A stretch of DNA of 64,000 bases. Source: Valencia hispanica. Taxonomy: Eukaryota; Chordata; Actinopteri; Cyprinodontiformes; Valenciidae. The notes below the pieces were generated by a model. It saw only the letters and a list, made by a program, of their open reading frames with translations. It was not told the DNA's origin and made no database searches. Below are positions 48,630 to 59,419 of the stretch, in pieces (position 1 is the stretch's first letter; every line of letters starts with the position of its first letter). The stretch covers positions 59,218,296 to 59,282,295 of the forward strand of contig OY747703.1 of the NCBI GenBank assembly GCA_963556495.2. Reading direction: 5' to 3'. The position numbers and the translations under genes were made by a program.

Positions 48630-49235
48630 CACTAGGCTGTGAACCGCTCCAGCAAAAGCTGTAGATCACGTTCTGATGAAGACAGCAGGACCACATCATC
48701 TGAAAAAAGCAGAGACCCATTCCTGAGGCCACCAAAATGGATCCTCTCAACACTTTGCCTGCGCCTATAAATCCTGTCCATTAAAGTTATGAACAGAATC
48801 TGTAACAAAGGGTTACTTTGGCGGAGTCCAACTCTCACTGCAAGCCCAATTTACTGCCAACAATGCAAACCAAACTCTGACACCAGTCGTACAGAGACCT
48901 AACAGCCCGTATCAAGGGGCCTGGTACCACATACTCCCGAAGTACCCCCCAAAGGACTCCCCAAGGAACACGGTCTAATGCCTTCTCCAAGTCCACAGAA
49001 CACATGTAGACCGGTTGGGCAAACTCCCATGAAAACCTCCAGGACCCTACTGAGGGTGTAGAGCTGGTCCAGTGTTCCAGGGCCATGACGAAAACCACAT
49101 TGTTCCTCCTGGATTCGAGGTTGGACTGTCCCCGGACCCTCCTCTCCAGAACCCCTGAATAGACCTTACCAGGGAGGCTAAGCAGTGTCATCCCCCTGTA
49201 GTTGGAGCACACTCTGTGTTCCCCCTTCTTATATA
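48630..49235 (-). mobile_element. Non-LTR LINE fragment (RTE- or I-like reverse transcriptase)
   Basis: Minus strand reads LYKKGEHRVCSNYRGMTLLS, then PVYMCSVDLEKALDRVPWGV (motif A with Asp), RVGLRQSNPLLQILF and LLFSDDVVLLSSSERD (the xxDD motif, with Ala changed to Ser). One frame change near 48836. 5' end is cut at the G-run at 49236. Exact clade not resolved. Confidence 0.7.
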
Positions 49236-49254
49236 GGGGGGGGGGGGGGGGGGG
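49236..49254. repeat. G19 homopolymer
   Basis: Nineteen consecutive G; length may be unreliable in an assembly. Confidence 0.9.
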
Positions 49255-49463
49255 TATGGTTTACTGTTTAAATGAAAAAGCTATGGGACACCCTATCCCT
49301 GTCTACAATATGTTAGTTTAATCCATCAACAGAATCATCGACTTCTGATAACAGATCTAACAGAGTAGTTCAGACTTCCTTCTCCCAAAGACAATTTCCA
49401 GCTGATTCTGGGAGATCCAAAGGTGTTTCCAGAATACCAGGGACATCCAGAATCAGGCACTTT

Positions 49464-50087
49464 TGGTGCGTTCACACCGGTCAGCGCAGCAGGGCAGCTA
49501 GATTACATGCATGGTCTATGGTACGTACACATCAAGTGGGCATCAAGCTGCTCCACAGCAAGTCGCGCGCATCGGCGCAGCTGACATCGGCGCAGCTGAC
49601 ATCAGCGCGTCCATGCGGCAGCTGCTCGGACGCGTTGACGGACCGTCAGAGCAGCTGCTGCGTGAAGTTGGGAAAACTGAACTTTGGGGCAGCAAACGTG
49701 GGGCGTCAACCAATCATAGGGACTCTTTGTACTGATGTGGATTGGCAAATCATTCATTCAAAATGGAGGATCAACTAATCTTCACTGTCTGTAATTTTTG
49801 TGAATTATATGACCGTCTTCATCTTTTTACAAAGACAGGAAGAGATCGTATTTATTTGGAGGAAGATATCTGAGGATATTGAAGTTCCAGGTAAGCAGTT
49901 AAATATTTTCTTTTAACTTAGTTACGTTAGCTAAAGCTAGCCAAACCCGGTTAGGGCAACTACCGGACGTGATGCGCTGACGCGGACTACAAAGTGTGCA
50001 AGCAGCTGGGTTTTAATTGTAGAGCGTCAACTTTCATCCGTTTGAGCGATTTGACGCGTAGACGAGCTGACCGGTGTGAATGTGCCT
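49464..50087 (+). mobile_element. Harbinger-like element with MADF exon, copy 2 (opposite orientation)
   Basis: Same terminal repeats as copy 1 (GGTGCGTTCACACCGGTCAG at the left; AGGCACATTCACACCGG read from the right). The MADF exon at 49763-49890 starts MEDQLIFTVCNF but is 128 instead of 130 nt, so it is shifted and stops early. The right flank is TTA; the left flank is TTT, one change from it. Confidence 0.65.
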
Positions 50088-50214
50088 TTAGACTCAGAGG
50101 AATTGTCCCATCACAATTCCCACAGCTTTAAAATTGTTCCAGTGTTCACTGATTTACATGACTGGGAGACATCAACCTGACATAAAATAACAGAATTATT
50201 CATTTAAGAGATCA

Positions 50215-50400
50215 AACCTGGGGCATATGCACAGAAGGTTAATCACACATGCGCAAATCTCCCCTTTCTCCTAGAAGAGCACAGTGACGGCATGAACACA
50301 GCCATGCATCTCAGTAACAGGCATTTTATTGGAAAAGTACTGAAAGTTAAAATTAGATAACATAGGGATGGGGGGGGGGGGGGGGGGTTTGAAGTGAAGT
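50215..50400 (+). repeat. Third copy of the 54-kb repeat unit, with G18 run
   Basis: GGGGCATATGCACAGAAGG through ATTGGAAAAGTACTGAAAGT matches 54735-54880 and, inverted, 53890-53950. A run of 18 G lies at 50370-50387. Confidence 0.6.
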
Positions 50401-51003
50401 TGAAGTGGGTTCTGGTTCTTAGTGACACAGATTGTGATCTCTCACAATCTGTTCCTCTTTCCTTTGAATGTTCCTCTTTCTGAAACAAAGCTAACTTCAG
50501 TATTAGGTGAAACTGGCTTTTTTTTTTTTCTACATGTGAGAGGAAGTTTATTTTCTATTTATTTAACAGTTCATTTATATCCATATCCATGATTCACAGT
50601 AGACGTCTTAGAACACTTTATAAAACAAACCTACTTTGACGAGCCAAGTTTTCAACTTGGCTCATCCCTCATACTGAGCATGCATTTAACAGAAGTGGAG
50701 AAGAAACAGTATATGTAGGGATGGCAACACAAATAATACTGGAAGCAATGTAGCACACATGTCTGGTAAAACGCTAAAACTTTGAGACGACACACTCTAG
50801 GTGTGCACGTCATGCTTATAAGGGTAGAGGAAGACACACCACAATGCATAGCCTGTGTCAAAAGACAAACCATGGAGGCATATAAGTGTAATATTGCCGG
50901 CACGTTGTGTCCTTTGAATGGGCCATGGCAGCATAGTGAAGTGCAAATATTGCGACATTCATGCCACCAAGCTTGATAGTAATACTGCCGCAACGCTGGA
51001 CTT
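50400..51003. other. No gene recognised
   Basis: Includes a small palindrome GCCAAGTTTTCAACTTGGC at 50642-50660. No coding signal. Confidence 0.4.
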
Positions 51004-51016
51004 AAGAATGAAGTTC

Positions 51017-53651
51017 TCGGCGTCTCGCCTTGTTTGCTTGTTGGGGTGTCCGGCTGCTGGTTGCAGCGGCTGGGCGACATTTCTGGGCCTGATCAGTCTA
51101 TTTCGCACTGGACTTGACTCCTGGGTCTTGGTCTTTGTGCGCAGGGAGGCGCTGGGGTCGGGTGTTTGACTGGGTTCGGTCGGACTTGCCGGTAGATTGG
51201 CCTGGTAGTGGGTGTGCAGGGCGGGTGGGTGGATTGCTGGGTTTGGTCGCTTGCAGAGCCATTGAACAGCAGTGGTAGCTCCGCAAGGGCTGAGTATTGG
51301 CCAGGGAATGGGGTGGATCCTGGTGAACAGCGGTGCCTATTGGGGCCAGTGGGGGAGCTTGCTCCCTAGGAATGCATTTTGTGTCCCAGTCCTTCCCTTC
51401 TCATACCCGAACCCCTCTGTCCACCCGCTCCATCACTTTACCACTAGGGTCTTGGGGCATGGGCACGTCACTGGGGTGCGAGGAGGGGTTTCCATCTTCG
51501 CTATCCCGTGGCGGCCTGGGTCCCAATTTTACTATACAACTTAGACACTCCCACTTAAAACATTTTCATGAGACACACATGTAGGGACTTTGGGGTGGGC
51601 ACATTTTTCGGCATCCAGAGGGTGAGCTGTTCAATCAGCTTCACCTCTGGTGCTGGTGGCCACTGTTAAACCGCATATAGACACTGAGGGCTCGGGGTGG
51701 GGGTTGTGGGATGTGTGGCTGCCTTCCCCACATCCCACCCCTCTGTTTTAAATGCACATTATAACAACACGCGTCAACACCATACTCGAGCGGGAGGATG
51801 GAGGCTAGGGGTCTTTTCACACCCCTGTTCGATATGGGCCATCAGGGGTTGGGGTCTGGAGGAGGAACAGGTGGTCTGGTTGGGGTCCTAGGCTTGTGGG
51901 CTGCTTCGCCACTGTGGGGCCCTTGGCAGTCTGCTTGTCTCCATCCTAGAAAGTAGGGTGTCAATCTCTTGGGTCCGGGGGCTGATTGCTCTACCGGGGC
52001 ATCGGTACCTGGACCTGGGAGCATAGAGTGTGTATGTGGGGTGTGAGTGAGGGTACAGCGTCATTTCTTGGGTGTCTTGGTGTGTCGGTGAGAGTGCATG
52101 TGTTTAAGAGGGAGGGAACGTATGACTATGTCTGTATGTCTTTGTCTACCTGTCAGGTTGGGTCTTGGGCTGCCCTCTCGCCTGGCGCACCTCAAGCCTC
52201 ACATTTAATGGGGGGCCTATTTCCCCTCCATCACTGCCTGCCAGTGACGGATGCCCCTGCCCACTGGTGCATCGGTGGTCTATCCGGTTCGGACCTGGTG
52301 CGTGCCTGACCAGGCCTGGGGGGATCGGTGTGTCGGTCGGCCGAATATGCTGGGTTGATGTCTTCCTTTTGTTGGTTGGGGCACCTCTTTTAGGGGTGCC
52401 AGGTTTGGGATTGTTGGGTGGTGCCTGTTCGGAGGCTCGGCTGGATACAGATCCAGCGTTTCTGCTCATTCGATCACCTGTTCTGTCCGCATTGTGTGTG
52501 GTCGGTTCATTGGCGAGTAGGACTGGCCCTGGCCTTTGTTGGATGCCTGGTCTCAGCGCTCTGCATTGAGCGGAATCAGAACTCAGGAGCTGGTACAACT
52601 TGGTGTACAGGTGCTGGCTGGGCTTGGCCTGGGGATGCCGTCCATCCACTGGGGCTAGCGGTGGGGCGCCCAGACGTGGGGCAGGGGTGGGGCGCCGGGA
52701 TGTTTGCGGTGGGAATTGGCCTGGGGTGGCGGTGACGCATGGCGGCCGGGCGCGGCCCCTTGGTCGGGTCCCTGCTGGGGGTTGGGACGCCCCTGGGCTC
52801 CGGCTCTCCCGGTCCACGGGCCCACCCTGCCCCAGCCGGTTGCTGGCAGGGCCCGTGGGCTCGTCACTGCTGCCCCCCGGGCCCCTGCATAGTAGCCGCT
52901 GTACGTTCCCCTGGGGTTCTCCTCTTCTCCTCTCTTGGGGGATGCGGTCTGCCCCGCCCGGGTCCGCCTGGGGCTCTGGGGATCCTTTGGACGTCTTGGC
53001 TCCGATCTCCTTCATGTCTGCATCGATTCCTGGGAGACGGATTGATGCCTGCTCACACCAGCTATCGAACACTCGTATGGAGAAACCTTATATGCACCAG
53101 CATGCTAACACACACACATAGATGTGGGGTCTCTGGTGTTTAAGGATATATTCTTGGGCTGAGGTTATCATCACTAGATCTTGATTAATCGGTACCATGA
53201 GTTTCTCTGTGACGTTGTATTTGTGTGATGTGGTTGTGTAATTTGTAGTTCACATTGTTTCGTTTGTTTTGTCGATGCTCCTTGTTCGTTTTTTGTTTTT
53301 TCCCCTCTCTCTGCCATCCTGTGGGTATGGAGGCAGACTTAAATGTTTTCCTGTGTTTACTTTGTTCCCCTTCCTCTCTTGTATTTTCAACTCACCCTCT
53401 CACTTGACTTTTTGTTTCTCACCTCTCTTCTTCTTCATCTTCTTTCTTTCTTCCCCTTTATTTTCTGTTACGTGTCCATAACATTAGAAAATAAAACCCA
53501 CAGCAATTCATAATAAAGATTTCTCACACACATGTATCAAGTGGAGTACTATAGCAAAAGCTGTACTAGTAAATCTGTTGGACTTCTCCCTGGTACTCAG
53601 ACACCAATTCTGAGCTCCACACTGTCAAACAGTACAGGTAAAAAAAAAAAG
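51017..53651 (+). mobile_element. 5'-truncated L1-type LINE, copy C, with target-site duplication
   Basis: Only the G-rich 3' region and a poly(A) tail (53640-53650). AAGAATGAAGTTC stands on both sides (51004-51016 and 53652-53664), a 13-bp duplication as left by target-primed reverse transcription. Opposite in orientation to copies A and B. Open frames up to about 300 codons here are due to base bias. Confidence 0.88.
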
Positions 53652-53659
53652 AAGAATGA

Positions 53660-53870
53660 AGTTCACACTTTGGCAAAACAGAGCGTGACGTCATGATGAT
53701 GTGTGGAATGTGTGCTGAGCCTCGGCTGGCAACAGTACTGTAATTTTCGGATGTTAAGCCGCTACTTTTTTCAAATGCTTTGGACCCTGCATCCTATACA
53801 ACGATGTGGCTAATTTTTAGATTTTTACTGGCTAACGGCCTTTGGGGGCACAATAGCAAGAAGCATAAAA
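53660..53870. repeat. Interspersed repeat of unknown class
   Basis: GTACTGTAATTTTCGGATGTTAAGCCGCTACTTTTTTC resembles a repeat block seen widely in fish genomes; ends not defined. Confidence 0.4.
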
Positions 53871-54890
53871 GTGAGACAGACGTGGGGAATTTCTGACTTT
53901 CGGTACTTTTCCAATAAAATGTTGCTTAATGAGATGCACGGATGTGTTCGTGCTGTTGCTGTGTTCTTCCAGTGGGGAGTGGAGATTCAGGGGGGGCGGT
54001 GCGAAGGGAGCCGCTTGTGAGCTCTCTCAGATGGGAGAGGAGTGGAGGTTAGCTTTGCTGGTCGGTGGGTGGATAAGCGCTTTATTTCGGATCAACCCTC
54101 AAATGTAATCAGTTGTTCCTGGTCCCGTTGTGGCCATTTCCTGAAAATTGCATAGAAATCCGCATCCACATGTTTTTGAGTTATGTTGCTCACAGACAGA
54201 CAGGCACAGGTTAATAAAAGGCTTACAACATGATTGTCTGTTCTCCATCCACTTGTATTTCTTGAATAAATATAGTAACATTTAAACCATACTCTGTTAA
54301 ATCATACTTTGTGTAGAATTGTCATCCCATTTCTCACTGCTTTCCATACTTAGTTCCCTCTGTTTAGCACAGAGAATAGACTTCTAAATACTTTTACTAG
54401 TTAATAAATCATTACATGGCTTAGCACCAAAGTATGTTGAAGATCTACTGTTACTATAACAACCCCCCCAGACCAATCAGGTCCTCTAATTCCAGTCTGC
54501 TCAACATCCCTAAAATCAGAACCAAACATGGAGAAGCAGCTTTCAGTTTCTATGCTCCTCTAAACTTTACAAGTTATAGACGGATTTCGATTACATGTTC
54601 AGGAAATCTCCGCGATGGGAACAGGTACAACTGATTAAATTTTGGGGTTGATCCGACATGAAGCGCGTATCCACCCACCCACCAGCGGTATTAACCTCCA
54701 CTCCTCTCCGGCTGACCTCGAGCAGCAGCTCCGCTACGGTTGGAGCATATGCACAGAAAGTTAATCGTACATGTGCAAATCTCCCCTTTCTGCTGAAAGA
54801 GCACAGCGACAGCATGAACACAGCCACGCATCTCATTAGCAGACCGAAAAGTACCGAAAGTTACAATTAGATAAGAACATGGGGTTGGGG
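53870..54890. repeat. Inverted duplication of an unclassified repeat
   Basis: Arms about 53870-54170 and 54575-54890 match as reverse complements (for example TTAACCTCCACTCCTCTCC at 54690 against GGAGAGGAGTGGAGGTTA at 54037). The spacer holds an L2-like fragment. Confidence 0.65.
54350..54570 (+). mobile_element. L2-like LINE fragment
   Basis: Reads LLNIPKIRTKHGEAAFSFYA, the block before the C terminus of L2-type proteins; stops and frame changes before it. Confidence 0.6.
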
Positions 54891-55315
54891 GGAATGAGAG
54901 GCCCTGGTGGAGGTCTGTGCTCTCTAAGTGCTTTTCTAGTTTTATGCTGTGTTGGCCACCAAGCGACACTCCAGCAGGAACACACTGGGAACGTGGTGTC
55001 GGTCTTCTCTGCGGTGCACCACACTGCTGTTTATCGTTCCCATAGCTGCGTTCCCTATGAGAGGAGAGCCCTTCTAGCTAATCAGACGTGAAAAAGTCGG
55101 GACCTTCCAGTAAGAGACATTCTGCAAATTAGCACAAAAACAAACCAAACAGGCCTGAGTGACGTCATCGACGGTTTGGGTTTACAGACGATTTGCGTTA
55201 CATTTCTAAAAAGTTTCACACAAACTCTTATTGTCAAACCTCTTCCTGTTTGTCCAATCGAAACGCAAAAAACCATTTGCGGCTCACGGTCCTGTCGTCG
55301 TAATGTAAACAGAGT

Positions 55316-55828
55316 CTAACTATAAGCTTTATCAAAAAGGAAAGTTTTAAGCCTGGCCTTAAAAGTAAACAGAGTGTCTGCCTCACGGACTAAAGCTGGG
55401 AGCTGGTTCCACAGGAGAGGAGCCTGATAATTAAAAGATCTGCCTCCCATTCTACTTTTAGAGATCCTAGGAACTACAAGTAAACCTGCAGTCTGAGAGC
55501 AAAGGGCTCTGTTAGGAACATAAGGAACAATTAGATCTCTGATGTATGATGGAGCTTGATTATTAAGGGCTTTATATGTAAGAAGGAGGATCTTAAATTC
55601 TATTCTGGATTTAACAGGGAGCCAATGAAGGGAAGCTAAAACAGGAGAAATGTGATCTCTCTTTTTAATATTCATCAGAACTCTTGCTGCAGCATTTTGG
55701 ATCAACTGAAGGCTTTTAATGGCATTTTGTGGACTTCCTGATAGTAAAGAATTACAGTAGTCCAGCCTTGAGGTAACAAATGCATGGACTAGTTTCTCAG
55801 CATCACTCCTGGACAGGATGTTTCTCAT
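55316..55828 (-). mobile_element. L2-like LINE, C-terminal part of the reverse transcriptase ORF
   Basis: An open 170-residue block: VTSRLDYCNSLLSGSP, LQLIQNAAARVLMN, LASLHWLPVKSRIEFKILLL, LLVVPRISKSRMGGRSFNYQ, PLLWNQLPALVREAD, to the stop. It is the post-polymerase region of L2-clade ORF2; catalytic motifs lie upstream and are absent. Fairly young by its intact frame. Confidence 0.8.
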
Positions 55829-55859
55829 TTTAGCAATATTTATGAGGTTATGAGCTACC

Positions 55860-58017
55860 TTAACAAGGTCTATCTCTTCAAATCTAATGTGAAATGTTTT
55901 TCACACATAACTCAAGAAATATATAGGCGTATGAACAAAAATGTACAATTTTAGCTAATTGAGTATTCTTAGGCTCTCAGATATAAGTGTGTATTTTATC
56001 ATGTTCTCGGATGTTTTTCTCAAATCGTTTTGTTTTGTATTTCTGCCACTAGTTGTAGCATTTTGATTTGCTGGCTTAGATTGCTTCTTTTTCATCCAAA
56101 ATTGTCTTTTCTTTTTTGTGATAATACAGTATATTTAAAAAATGGAGCTCATAAGAAAGAAAAAGCTTAATTTTTTCTATTTTGCTTTTTTTATTTAAAT
56201 GTCTTTGAACAAAGCAGAGCCGAAGTGTGCAGAAAGTACCAAAAAAGCTGGTGCTGATTCTTGAGTGCAGTATTTCTAAGGAATACACTGATTGGACGAA
56301 AAAGTGTATATTACCGTAATGAACCATGTATGTGCGAAGCTAATGTTTGAAAGAGAGCAACCATCAGCCAGCCGGTTATTTCCGAGTTTTGGCTCTGTTG
56401 ACCTCAGGATGTGGTCTCAGAGAGCAGCAGCATGCCGAAAACAACGAGTTCTGCAAAACAAGGGAATGGATTGAGAAATGTGTGAGTTGATTCATAAACC
56501 AAGGGAGCGACATTTTACGACATCAAATTATATTTTCGGCACAGAGCACATAAACGAGATGCAGGAGTGGAGCGCACCAAGCATTAGGAGCAGGAGTTTT
56601 ATGCTCCAGAACATATATTAAGATTAAAACAAATATATGACGTCACGCCACCAAAATATTGTCTTTCATTAGTCTAACTGTGCTCTCAAGTTAGGGCAAC
56701 AGTTTTAAAGCCGTACAGTTTTTGAGGAAAACTGCTGGAAACGTGGTGTTAAAACCAAAGACAGATAAAAACAGCCACTTCTTCCACGCTTTCAACGCCC
56801 AGTCATGAGGACATCTGGTGGAAAGTTGTTGAACAGCAGGAGAAATAATTAAGAGCATTTATCACAGTTTTTCTTTACCAAGCAGATATTTCTTCCTCAT
56901 GTTTACCGTTTTTACAGTCCAGATCCCTCTCTGCACATCTACACCCTGAGCTTCCATCTCCTCCTTCTTCTCTCTGTCATAAAGTAAATAAAGTGTGGGG
57001 TCTCACATTCAAATCTCCAGAAAGGTGAAGATTTTATTATTTGTTTCCTGAACTGAGTTTTTGTTGACATTATTCTGAGACATATGATTTAGTTTCACCT
57101 ATAGATGTAAACAGTTAAATAGATGTAGATCCTGAGTCTATGATCAGAATATCTATAAATCAGGAGGACAGTGTTTCAATAACATTATATATAGAACCTA
57201 ACTATATAAATAGTGATTATCAGTTATAAATAGATATGATCAGATTGAGAATGATGGTGTTTTAGTGCCGTGGCCCCTGGGGGCCAAAGCTACCTGCCCT
57301 TTGCTGCTGTTGGCTGCTGAGAACTAAGTAGAGTTAAACTAACTCAGTTTCTTCAGGAAACTAAAATCCTGCTCAGGTAGATTTATTCAGGTGATCAACT
57401 TCAGACACTTTATAAAGTTTTATTGTCTTTGACCAACCGCAAAAATAAAACAACAAAAATAAAAGTATTTTTCTGACAATAGGTTTTATTAGTGCTTTGG
57501 TACATTCTGTAGTTTTCTGGTTTGACCACAAGAGGTCAGTATAACTCTGCAACCCCATTTATCTTGATGAGGTTTGCATCTATTCCAGTTATCAGTGAGG
57601 ATGTCTCCCCCTGGTGGACAGACACTCCACTTCACCACCAACACAGACAAAAACTATTACAGTAAAAATGCCCAGCAGGAAACAAGCTGGTGAGAAACAG
57701 AAATTAATGTTCTTTTCAATTAAATTAATAACAAAATTAAAATGACAAGGGAACCCATATAAAAAAACACAGACAAAAGCATTTGTTTGGAAACACCTTC
57801 CAGGATTCTGTTAAATTGTTTAAAAATGAATGTAGTGAAATTATTGCTCATTCTGAAAATCATGATTATATGTATGACTGTCCGTTGATCATCATGAATA
57901 TCTGAATATCTAAGATGAATCTTTATAATGGCAGCATGAGAAATGCAAACAAAATAGGAAACAGGAGAACAGCTATAAACTAAATTTAATCTAACGTGTC
58001 AGAAATCATCTTCAACA
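55860..58017. other. Intergenic, downstream of gene 4
   Basis: AT-rich. TTTATT at 57382 (AATAAA on the minus strand) is one of several possible poly(A) signals for gene 4, none decisive. Confidence 0.35.
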
Positions 58018-58100
58018 TCAGATATTATCAGCTTCATGCAGACAGTTACTGTATGTAACTGTTGTCATACATGAGTCACTCCAGTCCTGATTGATCCTCC
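58018..58100 (-). CDS. Gene 4 last coding exon
   Basis: Acceptor CTTTTTCAG ends at 58101. Only one frame is open when joined in phase 1, giving RINQDWSDSCMTTVTYSNCL then HEADNI-stop. The intron before it is 523 bp. TTVTY resembles the TTVY of the gene 1 last exon with one inserted residue. Confidence 0.55.
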
Positions 58101-59326
58101 CTGAAAAAGACAAAACAGTTACTTTTTAGTTCATTTAGTTTAACAAAATCAACCTTTAATGTTTAAAGTATCCATGTTTTATTACTATTTATTAACGATA
58201 ACGCTGAATCCGTTTCTTTGAACAAAAGTGGATCATTTTCTGGTTTAATGTCAGATATTTTAGTCATTTTACCACCAGATGTGTTTAGTCTGTTTAAACC
58301 AAACTGTGACCCGTTCCTCTCCTCGGTCCGGTCCGGTTGTATCGAACTGAACACAGAAATCTGATCAGGGAGCGGACCAGAACAACCAGACCCAGACCGT
58401 TTGGAGGAGCTGGTCTCAGGACAGTTTCATTTCTTCTTTACTATGTTATTAATGAGGAAATATCTATATTCAACCGTTCCTCTGGCCCTGCTACATCAAT
58501 CAGCTGTTGAACTGAGTGTCAATGCCAAAAGGTAACATCTGCTATAAACAAAAAATATTACTGAATACATTTCTAAAGATGCAAATATATGCTACTGAGT
58601 TAAAAAGTAGCGTAAATACTCACCATGTGTTTGTCTGATTGTCTTCTTCTTCTTCTTTTCCAGAAAGCTCTGCCTGATCCTCAAGACGACCAGAGTACCA
58701 ATCAGAACACACGCTATGGTTACGCCTGTTATTAGAGGCCAGTCTATCAAACCACATAAAGCAAAACAAATATTCATCCAACAGGAACAAAGTTAGAAAT
58801 TTATATGGGTTATATTTCCAATGATAGTTACAGGGAAGCTTACAAGATCTGTGATTATCAGCACTCTGTGTGCTGTTGAACCCACAGGATGTCCTCACAT
58901 CAACATGAAGAGTCTTGTTCTCTGCAGGGTTGGCTGCTACACATCTATATGATGATTTTCTATCTTCTTTATGTACAGTGATGGGTAAAGAGAGAGCAGA
59001 ACTGTTCTGGTTCTGTATTTCTTGGTCTTTGATCCACAGCAGAGTCGCCTGTTTGTCCACAGAACAGATCAACCAGCAGCTGTCAGAGCTCACAGTCTGG
59101 GTCTCTACTGCAGGAGACGGAGCAGGATCTGAAGTTAGAAAAGAACAAATCCTTTCATTCCTGAAATATTATTTTCACTCTGTTTTACATTTGTATGCTG
59201 CATTTCTCTCAATGAAGTTAACAGGTTCTGGTTTATCACTGAGGTTTTGTATCCATGGAGCCTCCAGTTACGGTTCAGCTGCTCTTCCTCATGCTGCTAC
59301 TCTTCATCACCTCCAAACCAGCTCCT

Positions 59327-59419
<93 letters not shown>

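Noticed and set aside
52146..53072. A 308-codon open frame (minus strand) rich in Pro and Arg
   Set aside because: Antisense to the 3' region of L1 copy C, whose ends are fixed by the target-site duplication; not kept in copy B.
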